In this document: positions 1-12,527 of the stretch, piece after piece
Position numbering within the stretch: the first letter of the stretch is position 1
Layout: each line of letters begins with the position of its first letter
NCBI GenBank assembly: GCA_033807695.1
Contig: CM066308.1
Span: 3,162,001-3,226,000, forward strand
Length of the DNA stretch: 64,000 bases
DNA from: Daedaleopsis sinensis
Taxonomy: Eukaryota > Basidiomycota > Agaricomycetes > Polyporales > Polyporaceae
Direction: 5' to 3'
Made by a program: the position numbers and the translations under genes
The notes under the pieces: generated by a model
Seen by the model: the letters and a program-made list of their open reading frames with translations, nothing else
The model's database searches: none
Told to the model about the DNA's origin: nothing

Positions 1-2045
1 CGGTCTCGACCTGGCTCATCCGCTGATCGACGCCACCGTTGACCGGGGGGCGCGCGTCGCCCTGGGAGGACGAGCTCCCGCCCTTGGACGTGAGGTGGAG
101 GTTGATCGTGAACAGGCGTGCGCCCGAGGGCGTCTCCCAAGCCGCGACGAGGGGCTTGCGGCTCGCGTCCCACGCCGTGTTCGCGGGATCGATCCGCCCC
201 GGGTTGAATCTGCCAGTGCGCGAACGACATGTCAGTACTAGTGTCAGAGAGCTTGGCAGGGGCCAGGGGTGGCTATGGGTGCACTGCAAGGACGTACGTG
301 AGGGTGAGCTTGCCGTCGGCACCGATCTTGGGCTCGGTAGCGTCCAGTGCGCCGCCCGCGGGGGAGCCAGGGACGAGGTGGAACTTGGTGCTGTTGTACC
401 TGTTTGCACCCAAGCGAAGTCGCCGTCAGTCGATCATCACACGGGAGCACGGAGCTCGGGATTCGGAGCTCGAGCCTGAGCCTCGAGAGTGGGAGAACGA
501 GTGTCGAGTGACGAGAACTCACAAGTACGCGGTGCGGATGTTGCCGCCGGGCTGGCCGCCGTCCTTACCGTCCTCGGGGGCGATCTCGACGAACGCGTAC
601 GGCGCGGAGGCGTTCCCCGCCTTCGCGATCGCGCCGACGAGGTTAGTGAGCGTCTGGTTCGCGACGACGACGCCGTTGTTGGTCGCGCCGGAGTTGTCCT
701 GGATCTCCTGCACGAACATGATGTCGGGCGTGTTCAGGAAGTTCGCGATGTGGTTCGCGACGGTCGGGATGTGCGACGACGTCGGGGCCATGTTCTCGAC
801 CTGTGCGTATGTCCCGTATTCGCGCACGCGCGCGCAGTTTGGGTCAACGGCCGGGTCTCCAACAGAGGAGAGAGCACGCACGTTGTAGTCTCCGAGGGTG
901 ACCACGCACTTGTTCTTTTGGTCGGGCTTGATCTTCGCAGGAGGAATGACAGAGCTCGGCGTCGAGACGACCGTTGGCGCAGTAAGAGGGCGGATGTAGA
1001 AGAACCCAAACCTAATCGGGCAGACGGGGGACGACGCGGTCAGGTCAGTTATCTGCTATGACGCGCGCAGTAAAACGCTTACTGGTAGACGATGATCCCC
1101 GTAATGTCCGCGAACTGCTTGCCAAGCGAGACCTTGGGAGACTTGGTGCCGTCGAGCGGCGAACCGACCATGATCACCTCCGGGTTCGCATCGGGTACGC
1201 CGTCGGGACCTGATGGGAGAACGAGAGTGCACCTTCAGTTATGTGCTGTACTACAGCCCAGCGTGCGAGAGTGCATGGCGCAGCGAGAGGGACGCACCGA
1301 ACGTGATGGTAAGCCCGCCCCGGCTGTTCCTCCCGGTGGCCGGCCAGTCGCCAGCGATCCAGAACTCGCCGTACGAGGTCTCGAAGTCGAGCACGGTCGG
1401 TGCGGTGACGGTCACCAGCTGGCCCTCGAGACTCGCCCAGAAGTCGAGCCCGTACTTGTCCGGGCGGAGCGTCGCGTTCGCAGCCTCGACCATGCTCACG
1501 TTGTTCGGCACCGCCAGCCAGCCGTCGCGGCCCGCGTCGAGCGCAGAGAGCTTCTGCGTCGGGGGATGTTTGCCACGCTTGCCGAGCACGAGCGGCGCGA
1601 CGGTGTTGCTCGACGACAGCACGGTGATGTTCGCCGGGGTCTGGAGCTCGGTGGTGTACAGGTAGTTCGTGTTGCTCGTGGAGCGGAACTCTGAGATGAT
1701 GCCGGAGAGCGAAACCTCGTCCCCGACGTTGACCTGCGCAAGGATTGCCTTGTTCGTCGAGTAGACCTGGAGGCCGTTAGAGACGCGCACGTCTTTCGAG
1801 GGCGCGCCTTGGATCCAGAAGCCGGAGTCCGTCGACTGTTCCGGGTTACACGCGGTGAGCGGACACGGAGCGCAGACACGGTTGAAACGTACCTTGGCTG
1901 TGACAATCCCCGTGAGGTTGTGTACCGTCTGGCCGCGAAGAGGCGTCATGAACGACGCGCCCTGGATGTCTGTGATGCTCACAGCGCACACAAGTTGCTG
2001 CAGCGCCGCGAGGGCGACCCCCGTGAACATAGTCCGTGGTACCAT
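1..2045 (-). CDS. Secreted endonuclease/exonuclease/phosphatase-family nuclease (3' end outside window)
   Basis: Probable extracellular nuclease with an endonuclease/exonuclease/phosphatase (EEP) fold, acting outside the cell on nucleic acids. The start at 2045 gives a hydrophobic signal peptide (MVPRTMFTGVALAALQQLVC). An N-terminal region of OB-fold type follows (about 1250-1990). The EEP part begins near 1190 and is clearest around 520-910. Visible EEP motifs are VTLGDYNVRAL, DIMFVQEIQDN, GGNIRTAYL and, near the left edge, FTINLHLTSKGG. The layout resembles ExeM/NucH-type nucleases. Introns interrupt it; one of 57 nt (about 1835-1893) has no stop and is a multiple of three, so the frame stays open whether or not it is spliced. 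The C-terminus lies beyond base 1. The family is confident; the substrate is inferred. Confidence 0.85.
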
Positions 2046-3020
2046 GTTGCCTAGCGTGGGGGGCGAGGAGTCGAGGAACGGAGGGACTCTGGAGAGATCT
2101 GCACATTATCCACGCTCGCCTTAAGAACGCACAGTGGGGCATTACTATGACGAGGATGCTGTGATGGAAATGTCACTGCTGCTCGAAGAACGTGCGATAA
2201 CGTGTTCCTGGGGCGGTAGACTTCCGCATGCATGTACAACGTGCACATGGTCGCTCGCCGACGGGCGCACAAGGGCGCACACCTGTCGACTGAAACCACG
2301 GCTTGGACGATAGGGCCATCACGCACATTGAGAAGCTTGGCTGTATGGCTCCCAAGCGCAAGCGGCGGGCCCATGGAGGTCCATTACCCGTTCAACTATA
2401 GGCTGGTTCACGGGGAGATTCCTAGATACTCGAGGGATGGTCGCCGACCGCAGTGTTGGATGCGCACTGCCCGCGGATTTGCGTTGCGACTCTGGCTATC
2501 AGCTCGCGATATTTTATCAGACAGAGCGGTGCCCTACAACGCACCTGGTTGCGTGGGCCCAGTATATAGTGATCTGCAGTCTTGATACTGATACTATGTA
2601 GTAGCGTTGGGTGATGGATCAAGCGGGAAACTCACGGTGACTGTTCCTTGGCACGACGATTCCGAGGAGTGCACCCAGGTCGATGCAGTTGTATCTGATA
2701 TCTGCATACCTGCAACATGTAGCCTGAAGCACCCTCGAGCTTCAAGTTTGTGTGCCATAGTATTAGCGGGAGTATAAGTCGACGTGAAAGTCATCGTGGG
2801 CATCGCAAACCCAGGAGTGGAGTCGATGATGCTCAAGCGCTCGGTCGGTCGTCTACTTCTCTACCACCATCCCTGCAGACATCCCACAACCTCCTCCAAC
2901 TCGGTGCGTAGAGCAATAACAAAATACAACTCACCTTGCCTCCAATCTGAAACTTTGAAGCCGAAGCCGAAGCTCGAACTGGCCAGAGAGCTCCGAGTCG
3001 AGCCCACCACCGCCATTGCC
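2046..3020. other. Intergenic region between divergent nuclease and DUF952 genes
   Basis: No gene is supported. Short frames here have no recognisable domain or consistent splice pattern. The stretch should hold the promoters of the two divergent flanking genes. A TATA-like string was not clear enough to call. Confidence 0.4.
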
Positions 3021-3485
3021 ATGTCCTCCGAGTCCCAAGCGTCCACCGAGTCCGCGTCCCCGACCTACCCCCTCCCTTCCTACGTCTACAAGATCCTCAC
3101 CACCCCTGCGCCCGCGCCGCTCCCCCCAGCGCTCCCTGCGACCGAGCTCGACCTCGCAGACGGCTTCGTGCACCTCTCCACCGCCGCGCAGGTCCCGACG
3201 ACCGCCGCGCTCTTCTTCGCGGCCGCCCACACGCTCTACCTGCTCAAGGTCGACACCGCCGCGACGCGCGCGGCGGGGGGCGTGTACCGCTGGGTCGCGG
3301 GCCTGCCCGGGTGCCCGCACCTGTATGCCGCGGGTGAGGGCGAGGGCGAGGGCGAGGGCGTGCCGCCAGCGCTCGGGCGCGCGAACGTCGTTGGGGGCGC
3401 GCGCGAGGTGCGCCGGGCGGAGGGGCAGACGTGGGCGGATGCGCTCGAGGGTGTGCGGGAGGAGGGCTGGCTTGTAGACGAGTGA
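3021..3485 (+). CDS. DUF952 family protein
   Basis: Intronless 154-residue protein. The family (DUF952) is small and of unproven biochemical function; its fold has been likened to a glutathione-S-transferase-like or ADP-ribosylation-type domain. The match rests on the N-terminal pattern YVYKILTT, then ELDLADGFVHLSTAAQVP, and a later LYLLKVD strand, all in the usual order and spacing. The chosen ATG at 3021 follows a purine-poor leader and starts just before the conserved region. The frame is open further upstream to 2784 but that part lacks conservation. A GGGCGA repeat near 3340-3360 encodes a Gly-Glu run, an obvious slippage site. The protein is probably cytosolic, with no signal peptide. 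Confidence 0.75.
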   Translation: MSSESQASTESASPTYPLPSYVYKILTTPAPAPLPPALPATELDLADGFVHLSTAAQVPTTAALFFAAAHTLYLLKVDTAATRAAGGVYRWVAGLPGCPHLYAAGEGEGEGEGVPPALGRANVVGGAREVRRAEGQTWADALEGVREEGWLVDE

Positions 3486-6401
3486 GCAGGCCTGCTGTGG
3501 GCTTAGACTTGGGCTTCAACATGCTCAAATCGACTGCGTAAGTGCGTCTCCGTCTCCTGCTGCTTACACTTCGGACATCGATGCATCATGCCTCGGCTCT
3601 AGCTTGTCTACTCTCCTCGTCAACGGTTCGACGATGGAAATACGTCTGTGGTCCGCGAATGCATGAAGATCTCGCTTTGATACATGTCACCTATAGTCCT
3701 CAACCCATGTGGTTGCTGCACATTCGCTTGGAGAGCCGGAGCTACTCTGCAGTCAATTCAATTACGTTCAAGTCTCTTCAGCAGATACTCAATATCGGTG
3801 TGTGTGTAGCTGTCGTGTATAGCCGTTGACAACAGGCCTCACACTAGCTCCGCGTACTTATGTCCTGATCACAATCCAAAGTCTAAATCCTATTACGCAT
3901 GTATACCGAACGCCGCAAGCAAGTACAAGTACGCCCGACGCGTCCTACGCACGATGAATCGATGACGGCTCCGCCTGCAAGTACGATGTCCGTATACGTA
4001 CAGACGCCTCTGGGACAACACCATCGACAGCCATACGTTCCTGCCCCGAATCCCAGTGCCCACCCATATGACGACGGCACAAGGTCTCCATCGCGCCGCG
4101 GCCCACGCCGTCAGTCGGGCAGCTGTGCCATATGCACACCGGCGTTCGCCCGCCCCGAGAGGAAGTCCTGGGCCCCGACTGCCTGGCCCTCATCATGCCA
4201 CAAGACTGGAGCTTGTGGGACGTCCAGGCGATCCGCCCGGCGCCGACGCCCCGCCCCGGGCGATAAGACGGCTGCTGCCACCGTGACTGGGCGCGGGCGC
4301 ATGGCCCTCAGCCTGACTGCGACTTCGAATTTGACAGACAAACAAAAACGGAACCACGCACGCGTCGGTCCGCCCGTTCGTCCGAAATGAAAAGCACGCG
4401 CGTGCTGCGTGCGCGATCCGGGGTGTGGGCACTAGTGCCAATGGGGCGGAAGACATCTGCGGGTCTCACGGACGAGTATCTTGAACAGTGACTAGTGGAC
4501 TTCGGGCGAGACGGACTCGAGATCCAGCCGAGCAGCCGTCCGCCGATGTCTGTCTCTTGGCCATCACGCCCGGGAGAAGCGTCCGCTGCGAGAAGCCGTA
4601 AAGCCCAAGGGACCACGGGCGTCCAGACCAACGCCCGTTAACGTTCATCTCCTGCGCGGCATGCGCAGGCCGGCCGAGCGTGCTGGGGATCGCATCCACC
4701 GGCATGCAGTAGCATATGGCTGGCACGCATGGCTGCCATCTGCTTCACGAGCGGCGGCCGCCGACGGCACATCACGGAGATTGGGGATGGCATTAATGGC
4801 GGACAGGCTCACGTACTGAGTACTGAGAGTTATCATAATCATAGCAGCGATGCTGGTCCACCGTCCCAGGATCAGGTCGCGTCCGCGCCTGGCGGCAAAC
4901 GCCAGGCCTAGGGACGGGCGTGTCGGGACGAGCTGAGACAGCCTGGGTGCCCATGTCGAGTTTCAGGCGGCTTACGCGCACGCGTGCGCCCAGTGCGAGC
5001 CGGTGCGTGAGGAACTGCCTGGAACTGCTGAGGATGTCTGACAGATGTTGCCTGATAGCGTGGTCGTTTCGCCGAGGGTTTGGGCGGGGCGAGAAGTGAC
5101 ACCGCGGTGGGAGAGGGTTTCCGGCGTAAGTATCCTGGAAAGGCCCGCGGGAAACACCACTGCAGAGCTAGAGTCTCAGAGGAGACAGGACGAGGGTACT
5201 TGTTGGATAATCGTTGGATAAGTCGACAAGGAGATTTGCGCCTCTGACCGCGACAATTATAGAAGCTTTGGTGAAGGCGTGTTGAATTTACTGCGCTGTT
5301 AGTGTTGCTGGGCGATGGACGTCATCAATGGACCGCCGAACGTTGAGAATGCTGCAACGAGAAGGAGAATGCGCTGCGGTATGACGCCAGCACGGATATA
5401 TAGAAACCCGAGGGGATCCGCGTCGGCTTGATAGCTGTTTAGGATGCCGGCTATCTGCAGTGTGAGATGCAAGCCTGGATAAAGAGCGGTTATACGTACT
5501 TACTAGTGGTGGCGGACATACGTCGGCGCACAAAGAATCTAGACGGGCAGGAGGAAGACATCTTCGCGCTAGGTGCATTCGAACACGAGAAGCGCGATGA
5601 TGGAGCTCCCATAGGAGTTGTCTGTTGGCGTTTGGTAGCGGTCAGCTCAGGACGGCCACGGAGGTGATAATAATATTGGCTGTGGAGCGGTGGACGGGCG
5701 GTTCCTGTGCCTCGGTGGTGGCAAGGGCGGCTAACGGAGCAGGGTCTGGACCGCGGGGTAAGGATGAAGCAGGTATGAAGTCAGAGCTGAAGCGGTCTGT
5801 GCGCATCCTGGACAACGTCGAGGCCGAGGAGCGCGTCGGCGTCGGCCTGGTGTGTAAGTGCTAGTGAGACACGGCGAACACGGCTCGCGAAAGCGATCGA
5901 TTCGATGTGCGGATGCAGACATCCAACAGAACAATCTTCTCAGAGTCCCAGGCCGGCCCCGGGCCCCCGCGGCCAGCTCGCCGGGCGCTGTGCGCTGTGC
6001 GGGGCGGCGGCGGCGGGGCGCACGGCGGCGAGCACGAGAGAGAGGATGGCGGGAGAGCGGAGGGCGAGGAGGACGGAGGACGGAGGGCGGAGCGGGTCGG
6101 GGGCGACTCGAGTGTGTGTTTGGTGTGTTTGGGTGCATGATGAATTCTCCCAGGCTGGGCAATTCTGGTGATGTCGCCGTCTCTCCACCGGCCGAGACGA
6201 CTCCCTCTGTTCTCTCCCTCCCTCTGCCCGCCTCCTCCTTCGTCCGTGCAGTCCCTCCTCCCTCCCGAGGGCCCCGCTCTCTCCCGCCCGACCCGTCTGG
6301 ATAATGCCAGTTTGTCCTCAGACAGGCCCTAGTCACCTTTCTCCATCCTGCTCACGGCCTATCCTCGTCGCTGCACACCCACCGTCACTCTCGCTCGGTC
6401 C
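3486..6401. other. Gene-poor stretch
   Basis: Frames up to about 200 codons exist here but overlap each other on both strands, are Arg/Pro/Ser-rich and share no recognisable motif. They look like chance frames in GC-rich DNA. A purine-rich tract sits at about 6000-6100 and a pyrimidine-rich tract at about 6180-6300, just upstream of the next gene, consistent with a promoter or leader. Nothing else is supported. Confidence 0.4.
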
Positions 6402-8009
6402 ATGCCCGTGCCCGTTCAGTCCAGCCGCAATGCCCCTCCCTCGCCCGTTCAGACCGCCATGCCGCTCTCTGCCCAGCAGTCTCTGAAGCGCAGGCGCCGC
6501 AACGATCAGTGGTTCGACCGCAAGGCGAGGGACACCAGCATAGTCGATCAGGCTGCCATAGGTCCGTTCCTCATTTTTTGCCAAATATTCAACGCCGTCT
6601 TAACCCCCTCTGCTCCGTCTCTGTTCCTCACTCGTCACCCTCCCGACTGCGCTCCTCGCGTGGCCTGTCGCGTTCGTGTTCGTGTTCGTGTGCGTCACCG
6701 TGGCGACTCGACAGACGCTGCCCTCGCCCAGTGTTTCGATTCTGCCAACGATGTTCTCTCCTGTTACCCCAACTCCTCCACAGTGGTCGCCCAGCACGAG
6801 TGGGCGACGTTTGTCTGTACGTCCCTCTTCCCATCCTCCCGTGATTCTCCCATGCCCACTCGCACGCGTCCCATCAGGGAACAGCAGGCTCCCCCAGTGG
6901 GCTCAGACGAACGCCGTCAACCTCTACCTCTTCCAGGCCGACACAGGCGATCCGGTCGTCAACTTCACCAACGTCCCCAACCCGACCTCAACCGCGGGCG
7001 AGAAGCACGTCCAGATCGACGACCGTTGGTTCGGCTCGCGGGGCACGGATTGGAACGGGGAGAATGTCTCCTTCCCCTTTTTCTGGATGATCACCCGCAA
7101 TGATACCACCATAGCAAACAGCGATAGACCACAGGCAACTTTCATTGCCCTCCGTACGTCCCCAACGTGCTATCGCACTTCACACCAGGCGTTGCTCACA
7201 TATTCCGCGTAGAAACAACTTTCGCAGATTCCGTTATCGCTTCCATGTCCTCCGCATCTGCTTCTTCTGCCTCAGAAGCATCTAGAACAGCATCGCTATC
7301 CACTGCACTCTCGGCCAACCCAACAGGCGCCTCGTCCAGCGTAAGTGGTACCGGCCCGAATGGAACCACCCCTACTGGCGGCAGCGGCAATGGCAACGGC
7401 GGTCTTCAGTCGGACAGCGGGAGCTCGTCGTTCCCCAAGTGGGCCATCGCCGTCATCGTGGTCCTCGGTTTCCTGGCCCTCGTCGCCTCCGGCATCTTGG
7501 CGTTCTTCATGATGCGGCGCATCCGTCGGCGGCGTGAAGGCACCCTCTCGCACCGGAACTCCATGGGCTCGTCGACACCGATGATGGCGAACGCCGACCG
7601 CGGCCCCCAGTCGCCCGTGCTCGGGTCCTCCGTGCTCGCGGCGGGGGCCGGCGCGGGCGCGATGGCCGCGTACCGCGAACGGCCACCGTCGGGCGAGGGC
7701 CACGACGCAGCGTCGATGACCTCCCGCACGAGCGACACGGGCCCGTTCTCGGGCGCGGACGCGGCGATCATGGCGCACGCGTTCCGACAGGCGCTGCGCA
7801 AACCGGACTTCGCGGACAGGCCGGTCGAGGAGGGCGAGAGCCCTGGCGACCACCCGGCGGGGCCGACGCGGGCCGAGCTGCTGAGCCAGGAGCTGGCGGA
7901 AGAGGGGCGGGACATTCGGAGCGTGGGCTCGTCGAGGGGCGTGCGCGTCGAGACGTTGAGCAGCGACGACGGGAACGACACCGCGACCGTGCAGGACCAC
8001 CACTACTAA
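6402..8009 (+). CDS. Single-pass membrane protein with Ser-rich stalk and cytoplasmic tail
   Basis: Four exons (6402-6561, 6715-6816, 6878-7153, 7213-8009) sum to 1335 nt, or 444 residues, and all three introns are phase 1, which supports the model. The N-terminal region carries CFDSANDVLSCYPNS, ATFVWNS and NLYLFQAD and has several N-glycosylation sequons. A Ser/Thr/Gly-rich stalk (about residues 190-252) follows. One membrane segment lies at about 256-280 (AIAVIVVLGFLALVASGILA), then a basic stop-transfer RRIRRRR and a Ser/Pro-rich tail. The layout resembles fungal cell-surface stress-sensor-like or Mid2/WSC-like proteins, but no sensor domain is recognised. No classical signal peptide is seen, so the first exon (alternative ATG at 6459) is the weakest part. 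Confidence 0.7.
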
Positions 8010-11000
8010 CGTCGGCGTTCTTTCGAGAGACTGCCGGGGTGTGGTGGCTCGGGCTGGAGCCGCCGCGCCCTGCGGCTCCGGTTGCATGCATGCACATGTT
8101 GTCGTATCTTTTCGTTCTGTTGGACACTCGCTTGTCGTCGCCGTCGCTCGTCGTTGCTGCTGTTCGCGTTTTCGCCTGTTCTCGTCCCGTTCTTTCGAGG
8201 GTCCGTTGCCGAGGAATTCTGTCCGTCGCCGCTGTATCCAATTAGCCTAGTCTACTACGCCGCCCTTTCCCTACGCCCCGCCGCGCGCCTCCCCTCCCTC
8301 CCCCCTTTCGTTCGCGCCTTCCCACCGCCCAGCCTCCCGCCCGTTCGCCGTACCCACACCGTCGCCCTACGCTCCCCGTTGGTCATTATAGTCTATTTTA
8401 CCACGGACATATTAATAGCCACAGAGAGAGAGATTCATTCGCCTTTGGTGCTATGGACCCTTCGAATTCATTCCTAGGTACCGCCTCGTCCTCCCTCCCG
8501 CGTCCCGGAGTCCCTGAACTCCAACTTGAAACAGTCCGCCCACAGGCACTGGCCGCGCACGCACGTACGTCGGCCGTCCGCTCGTTACCCCCTCGCCCCG
8601 CACCCGGCACCAGCCACAGATGGGCTCCCGCCGCCCGGGCCCGGAGCCTCTTTCGCCCACCCCGTCCCACTCCATCCGCGGCCGCCCTCCGGATCCCCGC
8701 CGGCTGGCGTTTGTCTCAGTCTGAAGAAGCATGGACGCGTAGGAGCAGGAGCTTCCCCGCCGGCGGCGCTGGCCCATGACTTCATGCGCACAAACGCATA
8801 TGCATCGGCGCGCGGCTCTCGGCTCGGCTGCTCCCCGTCTCTCCGTCCCGTCCTCGTCTCCGTCCCCGTCCCCGTCCTCGTCCCGTCTCTCTAGACTCTC
8901 GAGTTCTGCATCTGCACACAGGCATGGACAGGCACAGGTGTACATATGCTGAACAGGCATCCCCTCCTGGATCAAGCGCGCAGCGGGGACGGTGTGCCAT
9001 GGTTCGCATCGCCCGGCGCCCGTCTCGCGTCTCGTACTCCTCCTTCTCAGCTCCCAGCTATCCATACCCGGGGCATCGTCCGGATTCTCGCCCTCTCGGA
9101 TGCTGTTTGTCTTCGTCCGCGTCCGCGTCCGCGTGCCCTCACCCCACCCTCCCCGTTCCCATCCCGTCCTGTCCCCCGTTCCCATCGACTCTCCCATCCT
9201 TGTGCCCGTCCTGACTCGTACCCCATCCGATTTACCCGCTCCACTACATGTCCATGTACGATATCACAAAATCCCCGCTGCGCGCCCGCACGCCCCCCTC
9301 CCCTCTGCTTTTTCTTGTCTTTCTACGCCGCGTCCGTCGTCCGTCCCCTCCATCCTCCTCCTCGTCTGTGCCTGTCGCACCAGCTGCAGGCACCCCACAC
9401 CACCTCACCGTACTCCCGGACCCCCAACTCGCCGTCCAGCGTGGCTCGGCGCGCCACCCTCCTTCGTCCACCGCCGACCCCGTCCCCCCTAACTTATGAG
9501 CCACGTCTCCTCACTACCTCCCCCATCTCCATCTCCCGTCGTCGTACTAGGCAGGCAGCAGGCAGTGTGTGGAATGTTGACATCGTATGACATGTTCTTG
9601 CGCCACATCTCTTCAGGCAGGCGAGGCTCGGAGACCTCAGACGGACCTCGCTCGCGTCGAAAACATTGCGGAAATGCTCGGGGGAGCTTCGGGCTACTCA
9701 CTGTCACTGTCAGCACTGCAGGGCGGGGCCTCGGCAGCGCTCCGATCGGTAACGGTAACGGGCGTACCGTAGCGGCTCGGGATACAAAGACCGTCGACGC
9801 ACACGTATCGCCGTGCTGAGCAGGGCTTCGGCGAGCGGGAGTGCGACGTGCGTACGCGTACGATTACTTGTCAGGACTATAGCTAGGGTTTTCATTTTCT
9901 CTGTCTGGTATTCTCCGTTGTTTCCACATACATACTATAGTAGGCTCAGTCTTGTCCGTCTGCTCTTCCCGTACATATGTCCTCCTCCACCGGCACCTTT
10001 TCTTCGCGTCTCTCGAGCTCCTCCCGATATCGGCATCTTGATCTCTCAGTCTGTCTCGGACTCTTACTACTAGTTCAAGTTCTTCTCCCCTTTTCCTGCC
10101 CTTCCGATGCACATGGCCCGTCCTCTCCGACCACCTAAAGTTATTCTGTCTCTATATCGCGTGCCGCGCCGTCTCAGACTCCCAGACCCTCAGTTCAGTA
10201 CTCAGTACCAGTCCGCCCTGTATACATGCACATATGATCGATAGTTCGCCCCGTCTCGGACCTCTAGTAGGTACGCAGTACGTGCACGTTAACCACGAAC
10301 TCTTGTAATGCCAGTGATTCCGTGCACGTGCATCTGCATTCTTGCGGTCGTCGGTCGAACCATGGCCACTATCATGATAATCTAGAATCTCTCCAAACAC
10401 TTTGGCGGGCCTCTGGATCCAGCGCTGGCTGCAGTACTAGTATCTACTAGTACTTGGTACCTGTTCCTATAATAGTGCACGACTCGGACACCCGAAGCTC
10501 CCGAGTTCGTCGACATCGGACCTAGTCCGCAGTGCAAAGCGCAGGACCGATAGATGATACTTATCGATCGCATCTTGCAAGCACTGCCAATCAATTGGCT
10601 GCTGTGGTTATTGTTGGGAATGTCGGCGTTTCCTCGGGCAGGCCGCGGCCGACGACGACTACACTGACAGCCTACCCGGACATGTAGGACCTAAGTAAGT
10701 ACTAAAATCGCAACGCACCTGAGCTATAGGGGAGCCGCAAGGACGCCCTCCGCTCCGAGCGTGCGCGCAAAGGAGAGAAGGCGGGGACGAAGGCAGACGA
10801 AGACTGTATTACAGCACCTACAGATCTCGGTGAGTACACGAGCGATTACTAAAGGAAAGGAACGTGTGGTATATGATACAGTATGCAAACCCCGACCCTC
10901 GAGCCCCGTCACGGTCACGGGCCCGCCTCACATCCCGCCCGGTGTAGGATATAGCATCTCCCCATCTATAGCTGGCCATGTAAGTTCGTACGTGTGCGAG

Positions 11001-11127
11001 CGGGCGGGCGGGCGAAGTGGTCCCCTCGCAGTCGCATAGTCCCGCCAGACCAGGTAACAGCAAGGTCCGCCCGCCCACTCAACCTCTGGTCTCCCGTCCG
11101 TGCCCGTCCGTCCGTCGGAAGGTCGTG
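8010..11127. other. Pyrimidine-rich non-coding stretch
   Basis: From about 8100 to 10200 the plus strand is strongly C/T-rich, and the frames it produces are low-complexity Pro/Ser/Arg strings overlapping on both strands. I see no domain, no coherent exon series and no RNA gene. Part is probably the 3' UTR of the membrane-protein gene and part the downstream region of the carrier gene. Confidence 0.4.
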
Positions 11128-12527
11128 TCATGAGAAGCCGGAGCGCGCGTTGAGAGACCGCACGAGCATCTCGTATCTGTCCGCACGCGCGCGCGCAATC
11201 GAAAACCGCATTCGTCAGCCCGAGTCGCTCCGCGCACGAAGCCGCAGGACAATAAGCGCAGACACTCACGTCAGCATCGTCACCGCGCTGTTCGGGACCG
11301 TCCGCACGAGGTTGATCGACAGGCCCCGGTAGAGTGCGCGCCAGCCCTCGTGCGCGAGGATGTGCTTGGTGGTGCGGATGATGCCCGCGCGGGGCGCGTG
11401 CGCGAGCGTGTCGGCGCCGCCGAGCCCGCTCTGCACGAGCAGCCGCCTCTCCGTCTGGAAGCGCGTGCGCACGACTTCGTGCGGGTACGTCACGATTGAT
11501 GCGGTCATCTTCGCCACTGCGGAGCAGCCTAGGATCTGAGCTGGTGGGAGGGGCTCCGTCCGTCCGTGGGCTATCGTAGCGATGCCATGAGTTGTCGCAA
11601 AATGGAGACAGGGGGGCTGTGCGGGGAAAGGGTGCGAGATGCGACTCACCGGCGATTTGTTTGAGGCGTTCGTATAAAGGGAATTGTACCGCGACATGTG
11701 TGATCCCGAGGAGACTTGGTAGAAGTCCTCGGAAGAACGCGCTCGACCCCTCAGTCCGATAAATAGTCAAGGCTGCATCTAGTGTATGTTTGTATCGCAC
11801 TTCGTTTCGTGGTTGGGTCTGCAAGACCGTGGGCGGAACATGGGCAAGCTGCGCAAACGAGGAGATAGAAGGCACGCACCATAAACCGAGTCTTGATAAC
11901 CCATAGAGGATTAGTACAGATTGTGCTAGTGGCACCCGCCGCCATCGCGGAGAGGATGTGCAATGTCCATGGATGCTCCCGAGCAAGTGGCTGATATCCC
12001 TTGACCTGGGCGGCGGGGTAGACATGGCGGACGCCCTCGAACTCGTTCAACGGCCTCTCCCCGAAATGCCTCTTGATCCCGTCATACACGGCGAAGTAAA
12101 TCGCCCAGGTGGGGAGATACCCAAGGATGGTAGGTCCCAGGCCGCGATACATGCCGCGGATGCCGTCGTGCTTGATGATGTTTTTGACGGTCGCTAGGCG
12201 GGACGCGAGGGGGCAGGACGTACGTTGAGCGTGCGGATCTACACACAGAGAGAGGCCCGCCGAAGGAGGCGGGTGCTAAACCCCTCACCGACCACACCCT
12301 GGTAAGTTTCGTGACCATGGACAGCGCGTTGAGCCTGAAGCTTGGTCTTGATGACGTCCAGCGGGCATGTTGCGACGCTAGCGACGAGGCCGCCTCCTGC
12401 GCCAGCTGTAGTCGAGTACGGTGCGGATTTAACATTCGTTGAGCGTCGTGCGATAGGCAGGGGCGCCCCTGGGCTGCGAGATGGATGTGAACTCACCGAT
12501 CATGCTGTTTGCGCTTTTCGAAGGCAT
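11128..12527 (-). CDS. Mitochondrial carrier, NAD+ transporter type (NDT1/YIA6-like)
   Basis: Inner-membrane solute carrier with three repeated modules. The three signature motifs are visible: CPLDVIKTKLQAQ, NPLWVIKTRFM and YPHEVVRTRFQTE. The Trp in the second motif, with YRGLGPTILGYLPTWAIYF, THVAVQFPLYERLK and LYRGLSINLVRTVPNSA, matches the yeast NAD+ carrier YIA6/NDT1 and its RIM2/FLX1 relatives closely. I infer NAD+ import, with pyrimidine nucleotide or folate/FAD transport as alternatives. The start at 12527 opens a short exon (MPSKSANSMI) spliced at a GTGAGT donor into AGAGGGLVASVA. The last exon reads TYEMLVRSLNARSGFS and stops at 11128. At least five introns are inferred from frame changes. 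Confidence 0.88.

Noticed and set aside
8946..9590. 214-codon frame in the pyrimidine-rich tract
   Set aside because: Pro/Ser/Arg low complexity, overlapping frames on both strands, no splice logic or conserved motif.
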